A DNA stretch of 8,531 nt from an uncultured bacterium (GCA_903904545.1 CAIVDB010000002.1:1-8531); one strand, 5' to 3'; shown: positions 1-7,031, numbered from the stretch's first letter. The notes: a model not told the origin generated them from the letters alone. A program made the numbers and translations.

Positions 1-500
1 ATCAACAATACCTAAAACAAGTGTCTATGATAAATGAGTGATGAGAAGATACGCTGACATGAGAAGCTTATCGTATAAAGAATAAACTTCCCAAGATTGT
101 GGATTTTGTTATACAAGATATACAAGTGAATTCAGGTAATATTATAAAACATACTGATAAAAACGTAACACTCCATGTGTCTATTTTAAATATATGAGGT
201 GCATCAGTTTCCATAAACAAGTCCATGCCGTTACGCTTAAGCTGTTCCTCAATAACTCCTTGATATGATTCTTATATATTCAATATTTCTCAAGAGGTTA
301 CAAGTATCCCTTGAAAAAAGACTCTTTACCCAAATGAAAGTTTTGCTGTCGATGTTCTATGATCTTTAGACCAAGATATTTTGGCAAGCATATGAGATTC
401 TATAAGATTTGCTGGTAGCTGTCACTTATATAACGAAAAGATTAAGGAAATAGATGCTTACAATAATAATGGATCATTAAATTTCACTGTCGTTAAATAA
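1..500 (+). CDS. CARDB-like domain protein, 3' part of a gene cut by the window start (UGA = Gly)
   Basis: The reading frame is open from the left edge (first complete codon at base 3) to TAA at 498-500, giving about 165 residues. It contains eight in-frame TGA codons (39, 42, 60, 195, 261, 312, 360, 393), so it is invisible under the standard code. The C-terminal part has the layout of a CARDB-type beta-sandwich: an opening KLPKIVDFVIQDIQV strand, then VTLHVSILNIGG, then LYPNESFAVDV and a closing NFTVVK. The same landmarks occur in the same order in the C-terminal half of the next gene (LPDLIISSVEV, LTLNIKNIG, LKPNESITI), so the two look like paralogues. CARDB domains are known as adhesion-type extracellular modules; a surface role here is inference. 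The N-terminus lies outside the window, so it is unknown whether this protein carries the anchor and Cys module of its neighbours. The next gene follows after only 22 bp, so co-transcription is likely. Confidence 0.8.
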
Positions 501-522
501 ATTTTATCTCTAAAAAGTTATC

Positions 523-813
523 ATGAAAAAATTTCTCGAAGTACTGGTTATCGTCGTGGTAGTCTTATGAATCAGTTTTGGATTTATGGCAGTCAATCCT
601 CAATGGTGAGTATCACAAAAGATTCTCCCAATGTTTATGGCGAACAACCCAGCGATAGTAGAAACAGGAGCAGTACAAACCACAGGTATTGATCTCACGA
701 ATTGTGTAAGTTACTTTGATGGATGTAATAATTGTTCGGTGAAAGACGGAAAAGCAGACGCATGTACCCTCATGTATTGTGAGACGCCAAGCGCACCGAA
801 GTGTTTGGAATAT
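523..813 (+). repeat. Conserved anchor/Cys-module repeat, copy 1
   Basis: The first 97 codons are almost identical in DNA and protein to 1843-2133 and 2800-3090, all in the same register with no indels. They encode the membrane anchor, a short stalk (MANNPA ... TGIDLTNC) and the six-Cys module ending in CLEY. Similarity stops abruptly after this point. Confidence 0.9.
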
Positions 814-1758
814 GCAACAGGAGTCATGATAGAAGACGATGAAAATGGTGAGGTGTCTGATGACGACAGTAATATAGCAATGATAACACTTTATTATTTT
901 TATCTCCAAAGTCATAAATTCCAGCAAGCACATGATATGGTTACAGGAGCTACTAGTTCCGTTGCTCGCCTCGATACATTGTATGGTAAAGTAAATAAAA
1001 TCACAGTAGATGATTTTACCTCTATTGGAAACCAACACTACAAAGGCAATGTAGATATTGAAGAAATCACAGAAAATGCATCTATTAGAAAGTATACCTA
1101 TAAGGTAATCAAACAAATTGTTGATGGTAAGATTAAGCATGTTTCTAGTACTGTTTTGTCTGATACAACAACACCATCTCCGAATGCTCAGTCTCCAATT
1201 AGTGCTCCACGAGAGGGGAAAACAGAAAAAGATTTGCCAGATTTAATAATCTCTTCAGTAGAGGTTTTAGAGTCTGCTATCATTGAAAATGAATGAACAA
1301 AAATTCGTTTGCCAAAACTAACACTCAATATCAAAAATATTTGAAAAGGATCTCTTATTCCTAAATTTTATATGCACAATAAAGATAAACACTATATTGC
1401 ATTTAGTTATCAATGTAGGACACTTGTAGATATCAAAAACGAAAAGAATCGACGAGCCGCAAGCACATACTGATTTTCGTCCACTGATTCGTACAATGTA
1501 CCTAAATTCCCTCTCAAACCAAATGAATCTATAACTATATCTAATGTAGGTTTTTCTCGAGAGACTCCTTATATGGACGCTGAGGGAATAAGATATAATG
1601 TTCCTTTTGGATGGCAAAAACCAGGGAAGCAAACGGTTGTCTGTAAAGTAAATTCAAGCTATTTCAGTGATGCTGATGATAAGGTATTTAAAACAACTGA
1701 ATCGAATTATGCAAACAATGAGTACGTAGTTAATATCGATGTCAAAGAAGCAAAATAA
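523..1758 (+). CDS. Membrane-anchored Cys-module protein with NTF2-like and CARDB-like domains (array member 1)
   Basis: This 411-residue protein contains five UGA-Gly codons (568, 607, 1294, 1342, 1471) and stops at TAA. The ATG at 523 is chosen because the same N-terminus opens the next two paralogues. Residues 1-24 form a short Lys-Lys start followed by a hydrophobic helix (FLEVLVIVVVVLGISFGF), a signal anchor without a clear cleavage site. Residues 60-97 are a module with six cysteines (C61, C68, C71, C81, C86, C94) around YFDGCNNC and MYCETPSAPKCLEY, probably disulphide bonded outside the membrane; I do not recognise its family name. Residues of about 118-200 (LYYFYLQSHKFQQAHDMV ... NQHYKGNVDIE ... 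IVDGKIKHVSS) resemble an NTF2/SnoaL-like fold. A Ser/Thr/Pro linker follows, then a CARDB-like domain from about residue 237 to the end. It is probably an exported, surface-tethered protein that binds something; no catalytic motif is visible. The domain calls are by pattern and the function is inference. Confidence 0.85.
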
Positions 1759-1780
1759 TCCTTTATCCTCGACCCCTTCT

Positions 1781-1815
1781 ATGCAAACAATTATCTAAAA
1801 TTCATTACTCAATCA
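1781..1815 (+). repeat. Displaced copy of the 5' end of the PilT/KH ATPase gene, copy 1
   Basis: These 35 bp match the start of the ATPase gene (3731-3765) with two differences: TCTAAAA instead of TCTGAAA, and CAATCA instead of CGATCA. The pyrimidine-rich stretch just before it (CCTCGACCCCTTCT) also resembles the sequence before the ATPase gene. The first difference turns the UGA-Gly codon into UAA, so any peptide would be five residues long. The fragment is followed by an AT- then CT-rich leader (1816-1842) running into the next start codon. It reads as a duplication scar rather than a gene. Confidence 0.85.
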
Positions 1816-1842
1816 ATAATATTTTTATTTTCTCTTTCTCTC

Positions 1843-2133
1843 ATGAAGAAATTTCTCGAGGTACTCGTTATCGTGGTTGTAGTCTTGTGAATTAGTTTTG
1901 GATTTATGGCAGTCAATCCTCAATGGTGAATATCACAAAAGATTCTCCCAATGTTTATGGCGAACAACCCAGCAGGAGTAGAAACAGGAACGACACAAAC
2001 CACAGGTATTGATCTCACGAATTGTATAAGTTACTTTGATGGTTGTAACAATTGTATGGTCCAAAGTGGACAAGTCACTGCATGTACAAGAATGTATTGT
2101 GAGACGCCAAGTGAACCGAAATGTTTGGAATAT
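1843..2133 (+). repeat. Conserved anchor/Cys-module repeat, copy 2
   Basis: This copy of the 291-bp coding repeat at 523-813 differs by scattered substitutions only, including in the six-Cys module (for example MVQSGQVTACTRMYC against SVKDGKADACTLMYC). All six cysteines and both UGA-Gly codons (residues 16 and 29) are kept. Confidence 0.9.
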
Positions 2134-2712
2134 ACAAGGACTGGAAGTGAGAGTACAGATAGTGAAAGTACAGATAATATAGTCAAAAATATTACACCAA
2201 CAGAATTTTCAATAATTGATAGTAAATATGAAATATCGCTCCAATGAAAAAGACCTTTATTATCCTTCTTTCAAGATACCGACGTCTGATGATCGGAGTT
2301 TGATGATATGGTAGTCGATAGCGATCCACAATGTAAATTATTAGATCAAAATTCTACCAAATATTTAGAAAAGATTGCATATTATAATACTTTATTCAGT
2401 AAATATAGCAGAGATGATGTAGTAAAGATCTACTTGATTGTAGATAAGACATTGAGAGATCCATGAGTTTCAACCGATGAATTCGAATGAGAAGGAATGA
2501 AAATATTTGTAATGCCTAATAAAATTTGATATACCTCTCTAGCGAGCTTCGAAAAAGATTTTACACAGAATTGTGAAATAAATAGTAGAAGTCCTACATT
2601 ACTTTCTTCAAACAATCTCATCTTTTTTGGTGGCTGTGGTGGTTGAGCAGGAGAACCTTTTGGATGTAAGGAAATAATGAATACGATAAAAGATAAAATT
2701 ATAGTTAATTAA
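1843..2712 (+). CDS. Membrane-anchored Cys-module protein with unrecognised C-terminal domain (array member 2)
   Basis: This 289-residue protein has nine UGA-Gly codons (1888, 1927, 2245, 2287, 2290, 2464, 2488, 2527, 2644) and ends at TAA. Residues 1-97 nearly duplicate the neighbouring anchor and six-Cys module (YFDGCNNCMVQSGQ ... PSEPKCLEY). A Ser/Thr/Glu-rich linker with a tandem ESTDSESTD follows. The rest, from about residue 115, is unlike the other array members and I do not recognise it. It includes FSIIDSKYEISLQGKR, an acidic helix-rich middle (TKYLEKIAYYNTLFSKYSRDDVVKIY) and a glycine/cysteine-rich segment FFGGCGGGAGEPFGC near the C-terminus. There is no second membrane helix, so the C-terminal part should face the same side as the Cys module, presumably outside. 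The start is fixed by paralogy; the leader is CT-rich with no Shine-Dalgarno sequence. Confidence 0.85.
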
Positions 2713-2733
2713 TTTTTACCTCTTAAAAAGCCC

Positions 2734-2768
2734 ATGCAAACAATTATCTGAAATTCATTACTCGATCA
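2734..2768 (+). repeat. Displaced copy of the 5' end of the PilT/KH ATPase gene, copy 2
   Basis: These 35 bp are identical to the first 35 bp of the ATPase gene at 3731-3765. Here the frame reads MQTIIGNSLLDQ and then TAA at 2770-2772, so at most a 12-residue peptide could be made. The identity ends exactly where an AT/CT-rich leader (2769-2799) takes over, which is the same junction as at 1815/1816. This marks the breakpoint of a tandem duplication. Confidence 0.9.
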
Positions 2769-2799
2769 ATAATATTTTTATTTTTTCTCTTTCTCTCTC

Positions 2800-3090
2800 A
2801 TGAAAAAATTTCTCGAAGTACTGGTAATTCTCGTTGTAGTCTTGTGAATTAGTCTTGGATTTATGGCAGTCAATCCTCAATGGTGAATATCGCAAAAAAT
2901 TCTTCCTCTATTTACAGCAAACACTCCAGCAGGAGTTGAAACAGGAACGGTACAAACCACAGGTATCGATCTGAACAATTGTATAAGTTACTTCGATGGA
3001 TGTAATAATTGTATGGTCCAAAGTGGACAAGTCGCTGCATGTACCCTCATGTATTGTGAGACGCCAAGTGCACCGAAGTGTTTGGAATAT
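2800..3090 (+). repeat. Conserved anchor/Cys-module repeat, copy 3
   Basis: This is the third copy of the 291-bp repeat. It is the most diverged at the DNA level around residues 30-60, but has the same length and the same six cysteines. It ends at the CLEY codons just like the other two. Confidence 0.9.
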
Positions 3091-3705
3091 ATAACGACAG
3101 GAAGTGAAGTAACAGGATTGAATGATTTAACGACAACAAGTAATGATTCATCAGCTCAACCAACAGCCCAAATAAATGTTGGATCAAACGATAAATACAC
3201 AGTGAAGACTGAAGAAGTAAACGACGGTAATGCAGAAAATGTTTACATATATGATAAGTCATGAAAAAAAGTTTTTTCATTATTAGACCAAACATTCTGT
3301 AATGCCCCTATTATCATTTGAGATTATATTGCGTTAAATTGTTGAGGCGGTTGAATGATGGGCCTCACAATATATAACATAATGACTAATAAACAGTTAT
3401 ATCTCTTATCTTATCCAGCAAAAAAATCACTTCTTCCAAAAAATCAAGAATGGAAGCCAGAATATAATTTACATATAGAATGAACTAAAATCCATATTTT
3501 GAATCTTACATATACACCAGACAATAGTTGAAGAACATTTAAGCCATCAACAGCGCCCACATGTCCTTCAGATTGGACATCAAAAGGTTCCAATGGAGTA
3601 GTCTATGATAGCTTTTGATACAGTCAAATACGAGATTTAGATCTTAGTGGTAAAACAATCAGTATAAAAAAATCAGACGTACGAGTATGTACATTCTTAG
3701 AGTAA
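2800..3705 (+). CDS. Membrane-anchored Cys-module protein with beta-rich unrecognised C-terminal domain (array member 3)
   Basis: This 301-residue protein has nine UGA-Gly codons (2845, 2884, 3262, 3319, 3343, 3352, 3481, 3529, 3616) and ends at TAA. Residues 1-97 repeat the anchor and six-Cys module, slightly more diverged than in the other two copies (ILPLFTANTPA). A Ser/Thr/Asn-rich linker follows (TTTSNDSSAQPTAQ). From about residue 130 the sequence looks beta-rich. The segment VYIYDKSGKKVFSLLDQ, then IIIGDYIALNCGGGGMMG and LTIYNIMTNKQLYLL, resembles blades of a beta-propeller, but there are too few repeats to assert one. The Cys/Gly-rich patch NCGGGGMMG recalls FFGGCGGGAG in array member 2. 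The C-terminus holds further cysteines (PTCPSDW, VRVCTFLE). Only 25 bp separate it from the ATPase gene. No enzymatic motif is recognised; a surface or secreted role is inference from the anchor. Confidence 0.85.
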
Positions 3706-3730
3706 TTTTATCCCTCCTCAACCCTCTTCT

Positions 3731-3765
3731 ATGCAAACAATTATCTGAAATTCATTACTCGATCA
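3731..3765 (+). repeat. Parent copy of the 35-bp duplicated segment (5' end of the ATPase gene)
   Basis: These first 35 bp of the ATPase coding sequence recur at 1781-1815 and 2734-2768. Here alone the sequence continues into a long reading frame (GATCAGTACTTCG), so this is the original and the other two are scars. Confidence 0.88.
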
Positions 3766-5152
3766 GTACTTCGATGAGCATACCATGTCCTTGCACATCA
3801 AGGTCAATTCTCCTCTTGTCAGAAAGAAAGGAGAACCTGGAAATTGGAAGCCAATCGTCGATACCCAAGTCATGGGTAAAGAAGAATTTGCTGGCTTAGT
3901 TGATGCGCTCTACAAAGAAGTAGAAGCCAGAGATGACGGATTCTTAGAGATCGATCGTAAACTGTCCAAGGTATTACAAATTGGACCTTACAGAGTCGTA
4001 ATCGTCTATCCACCATTGTCAGATGGGATGGAAATGACCGTCGTCAAACCGATCAAAAGATTGTCTATAGAAGAATATAACCTCGATGCTGAGACCTTCG
4101 ATTTACTCAAAAATAAAGCGAAAGGAATACTTGTCTCAGGAGCGCCAGGAAGTGGAAAGACAACCTTTGCGCAAGCACTGATCGATGTCTACCACAAAGA
4201 AAATGCTATCATCAAAACTATCGAATCCCCTCGTGATCTTCAAGTCTCAGAAGATATCGTCCAGTATAGCTTCACCTATGGGACCCATGATGAAGTGAGA
4301 GATATCTTATTACTTTCTAGACCGGATTATACCATCTATGACGAGGTAAGAAATAAATCAGACTTTGAACTTTATAAGGACTTGAGATTGACAGGAATAG
4401 GTTTAGTCGGAGTGATCCATGCTACCAGGCCTGTAGATAGTATCCAGAGATTCCTCGGCACGATCGAGATGGGAATCATCCCTCAAGTGATCGATACCGT
4501 CATTTATATAGAGAAAGGAATCGTCAATCAAATTTACCAGCTTGCTCTGACGGTCAAAATTCCCGATGGGATGATGTCAGAAGATATGGCAAGACCCGTA
4601 ATCGTAGTCAGTAGTTTCTTGACCAAGAAAGTAGAATATGAAATCTATACCTTCGGAGAACAGATTGTCGTGATGCCTATCGTAGAGTGATGACAGGGCG
4701 CAGAATGAGGGAAGAAAAATATGGTATCAGAATACGCAAAGCAAACCATTAACCAAAAATTACAAAAGATCTTGCCCTGTGATTTCTTACTCAGAGTCAA
4801 AGGCACCAGTCTCGATATCTATATCCCAGAGGAATTTAAAGGCCGCATTATCGGGAAGGCAGGAGCAAGTATCAATGAATTGGAGAAGAATGTTGGCCTC
4901 AGAATCAATGTAAAAGTATTCGCAGACTTACCCCTCTTAGATGTCCAGACTCAAGTAGATGTGATGCAAAAAAATGCCGTCATGATTACGTTCCCAGAGG
5001 GATGGGGAGATAAAGAAGCTGTCCTTATCGTAGGTGAAGACCTCTTCCGTGGAAGAATCGATACGCACGGAGTCCTCGCTATCAAAGAAAAAGCTATGGT
5101 AAAACTTATTCAGAAGAAGTGATACGTAATCGTAGATATAGACAAATTATAA
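3731..5152 (+). CDS. PilT-family ATPase with C-terminal KH domain, lacking the PIN domain
   Basis: This 473-residue protein has five UGA-Gly codons (3746, 4688, 4691, 4706, 5120). It matches the predicted PilT-family ATPases that in archaea join PIN, ATPase and KH domains. An adapter segment (FDEHTMSLHIKVNSPLVRKKGEPGNW, residues 14-39) leads into the ATPase core. That core has Walker A GAPGSGKT at 137-144, the family block IESPRDLQVSEDI, Walker-B-like DYTIYDEVR at 199-207 and a GVIHATRP box at 227-234. A Gly-rich linker (EGGQGAEGG, three of its glycines from UGA) joins a KH domain with the GXXG loop GKAG at 375-378, so RNA binding is expected. The usual N-terminal PIN nuclease domain is absent: only about 13 residues precede the adapter. 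The start at 3731 is favoured because it sits directly before conserved sequence and its 5' end is the piece duplicated upstream; ATG 3785 would remove part of the adapter. Its cellular role is uncertain; it is more likely RNA-linked than a pilus motor. Confidence 0.88.
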
Positions 5153-5154
5153 TA

Positions 5155-5250
5155 GTGTAATGTGTTCCGGCCAACCGGAACGTAATGTATAGTAACGCAT
5201 GGTAATGTTTTTTACAATTCATTACACGAAGTACATTACTCTATCATTAC
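5155..5250 (+). repeat. GTAATG/CATTAC intergenic repeat cluster, left of pyk
   Basis: Six copies of one hexamer occur in 96 bp: GTAATG at 5157, 5182 and 5202, then the inverted CATTAC at 5220, 5234 and 5245. GTGTAATG (5155-5162) can pair with CATTACAC (5220-5227). The 16-mer GTAATGTATAGTAACG (5182-5197) is the exact reverse complement of 6856-6871 on the other side of the pyruvate kinase gene. The cluster could be a small intergenic repeat element or a transcript-end structure. Confidence 0.65.
5164..5181 (+). other. Perfect GC-rich hairpin after the ATPase gene
   Basis: GTTCCGG and CCGGAAC form a 7-bp perfect stem around a CCAA loop, 12 bp after the ATPase stop codon. There is no immediate T-run (CGTAATGTAT follows), so a classic intrinsic terminator is not supported. 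A T-run (5208-5213) occurs about 26 bp later. It may protect the 3' end of the transcript or help termination. Confidence 0.55.
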
Positions 5251-5253
5251 ATC

Positions 5254-5272
5254 CCTGCCTGCGGTAGGCAGG
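5254..5272 (+). other. CCTGCCT/AGGCAGG hairpin
   Basis: A perfect 7-bp stem (CCTGCCT with AGGCAGG) surrounds loop GCGGT and stands out as GC-rich in an AT-rich intergenic region. GCGGTAG recurs right after it and CGGTAG again at 5284, so it may belong to a short dispersed repeat family. Confidence 0.5.
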
Positions 5273-5310
5273 CGGTAGACAAACGGTAGCTAAATTGGGC
5301 GACTGTTTAT

Positions 5311-5327
5311 CACCGACAAGGTCGGTG
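5311..5327 (+). promoter_or_regulatory. CACCGAC/GTCGGTG hairpin or operator upstream of pyk
   Basis: A perfect 7-bp inverted repeat with loop AAG lies 64 bp before the pyruvate kinase start. It is overlapped at its end by a 10-bp direct repeat, TGTTCGTCAA, at 5326-5335 and 5337-5346, i.e. one helical turn apart. That arrangement would suit a regulator binding site or a leader structure, but no regulator can be named. Confidence 0.4.
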
Positions 5328-5390
5328 TTCGTCAACTGTTCGTCAATTAATTCAATTCAACCCCCTTTTACCTTATCAACATACCCCATT

Positions 5391-6797
5391 ATGAACAACT
5401 TTCGTTTTGCAAAAATCATCGCTGGAGTAGGTCCTACCCTAGCCAAAGAAACTGTATTATCTAAGATCATCAATATGGTTGATGTCTTTAGAATCACATT
5501 ATCCGGTGGATTTGATGATAATAATAAAAAATATATCGACACTATTATGAAGCTTGATAACAGTAAAACTATTTTACTAGAAACGAGAGGTGCCGATATT
5601 AGAGTCAAAAATGTCGTCGATATCAAGGTCAAAGAGAAACAACAGATAGAAATCGATTACTCTGAATATGCTCAAGAACACGAGAAAAAATTGTTTCTTG
5701 ATGCTCCATTTTTGCATGAATTGAAAGTTGGACAGCAAATAAAATTTCAACAAAGTGGTGTAGTGATCAAAATCAAAAGCGTACAAGAAAGCGGATCCAT
5801 AGCAGAAGTTATTCAATGAGGATGGATTATTCAATTTGATAGAGCCTTGTTTCCAAATTACGAACATGCAATCCCATTCTTATGAGAGAGAGACAAAAAA
5901 GATATTCTCCGGGGATTAGAATATGGAACACATATTATCGGATGTTCACTCACAAAAACAAAACAAGATATCTTGGAAATGAAGCAATTCCTTGCAAGTA
6001 AGCATGCTGATAAGGTCAAAGTTCTTGCAAAGATAGAAACTAAGGAAGCCCTTATTAACTTCAAAGAAATTTTAGAGACTGCAGATGGAATCATTCTGAT
6101 TTTCGATAAAATAGAAAAACTCATCAAAGAAATGAAACTTACAGATGAGATGCTAATACAAGAATGCAAGAAGATAGGAAAACCTGTCATCGTAACCTTC
6201 GTAGGAAAGTCAGATGGGAAAAGTTATACCCTCCTCAATGAGACACAGATCAAGAAGTTCTGTTCACGAGGGGCAGATGCATATATGATAGACACTATGC
6301 TCCAAGAAGATGATCCCCTAGAAGTTATTACTCAGCTTACCCAGTCTCTAGATACCTATGAATTGAAAATTGCAGAGAAAGAACTCTCTCACTTTTATGA
6401 AAACAATGATTTTATGGTAAGAGATTACATTATTTATAATGCATGCAGAACAACCAAAGAAGTTGCAGTTAGAGCAATAGTTTCTTATTCAGGCAATGGA
6501 TATTCAGCAGCAAGACTGTCTTCATTGGCACCGAGAGTACCCGTCATTGCCTTTACCAAAAGTGATGAAACATACAGATATCTCAATATGCTCCGGGGAG
6601 TTAGAGGCTACAAAATCTCTCAATCATTTAGTTATGAAAATCTCAAGAGAGTAGGAAAGGAAATGATTAGAATCATCTTCAAAGGAAATATCTCTCTAGA
6701 TGACAAGGTCATCATCATGCAGGCCAACGAATCATTAGGAGACGAAAAGACAGGAATGATCAATGGATTAGAATTATACAAATTTAAGAACATATAG
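5391..6797 (+). CDS. pyk: Pyruvate kinase family protein with degenerate active site
   Basis: This 468-residue protein is the usual length for pyruvate kinase, with two UGA-Gly codons (residues 143 and 165) and a TAG stop. Pyruvate kinase normally converts phosphoenolpyruvate and ADP to pyruvate and ATP in the cytosol. The fold is recognisable: FAKIIAGVGPT at 6-16, FRITLSGG at 33-40 (family RLNFSHG), LLETRGADIR at 62-71 (family LLDTKGPEIR), AKIETKEA at 213-220 (family AKIEN, with K214 and E216 kept), GKPVI, and a complete C-terminal domain (TTKEVAVRAIVSYSGNGYSAARL ... RVPVIAFTKSDETYR). Several catalytic motifs are replaced: ARGDLG by IFDKIE around 237-242, the TATQML block by VTFVGK, and the SGET region by MIDTML. 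It is therefore probably inactive or repurposed. The start at ATG 5391 is chosen because it lies just before the first conserved strand; the TTG at 5295 would add 32 unconserved residues from the hairpin region. It appears to be transcribed on its own. Confidence 0.85.
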
Positions 6798-6833
6798 AAT
6801 TGTTCTGGTCGAGAAGTACTTAGAGAAAAGAAA

Positions 6834-6924
6834 TACGTTACTACCCATTGCAACACGTTACTATACATTACCATGGTAACGTATTCGCTTCGCTCATGTA
6901 ATGGATAGTAATGAAGTAGTAATG
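6834..6924 (+). repeat. GTAATG/CATTAC intergenic repeat cluster, right of pyk
   Basis: TACGTTAC (6834-6841) and ACGTTAC (6855-6861) can each pair with GTAACGTA (6876-6883). CATTAC at 6866 can pair with GTAATG at 6898, 6908 or 6919. The 16-mer CGTTACTATACATTAC (6856-6871) is the exact reverse complement of 5182-5197, so this cluster is an inverted relative of the one on the other side of pyk. It starts about 37 bp after the pyk stop codon. Confidence 0.65.
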
Positions 6925-6966
6925 TCTCTTGAGAAAAACTTTGTAAGGAATATTAATAAATTACGA

Positions 6967-6979
6967 ATTCCCAATAAAC
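6967..6979 (+). repeat. ATTCCCAATAAAC repeat, cluster 1
   Basis: This 13-mer ATTCCCAATAAAC recurs exactly at 7393-7405. A partial copy, ATTCCCAAT, follows directly at 6982-6990. Confidence 0.6.
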
Positions 6980-6996
6980 CAATTCCCAATTTCAAG

Positions 6997-7031
6997 AAAA
7001 TAGTAGAGAGTAATTCCTTTACTATTTTTTT
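6997..7031 (+). terminator. Possible intrinsic terminator for pyk
   Basis: AAAATAGTA (6997-7005) pairs perfectly over 9 bp with TACTATTTT (7020-7028), and an inner alternative AGTAA/TTACT is also possible. The right arm runs into a 7-T tract (7025-7031). The stem is AT-rich and therefore weak, and it lies 200 bp after the pyk stop codon, so confidence is moderate. Confidence 0.4.

Noticed and set aside
613..1140. Reverse-strand open frame of 175 codons opposite array member 1
   Set aside because: It is an antisense shadow: it lies wholly inside a better-supported gene, is cysteine/aromatic-rich without any recognised motif, and has no paralogue opposite the other two array copies.
523..3705. 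Multiple short genes, frameshifted genes or pseudogenes in the array region
   Set aside because: These appear only when TGA is treated as stop. With UGA as Gly each becomes one continuous frame with paralogue-conserved starts.
1781..3765. CRISPR array formed by the three 35-bp repeats
   Set aside because: The copies are about 1 kb apart with genes between them, and their sequence is the 5' end of a coding gene.
4688..4721. Separate ATPase gene followed by a separate small KH-domain gene starting at 4721
   Set aside because: The two parts are in the same frame, joined only by TGA codons that read as Gly and form a Gly-rich linker. ATPase-KH fusion is the known family layout.
5295..5390. TTG-initiated N-terminal extension of pyk
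   Set aside because: It would translate the hairpin and direct-repeat region into unconserved residues, whereas ATG 5391 sits directly before the first conserved strand.
5577..6190. Reverse-strand open frames (5577-5867 and 5858-6190) opposite pyk
   Set aside because: The forward strand encodes a clear pyruvate kinase fold across this stretch; the reverse frames have no motif and reflect codon composition.
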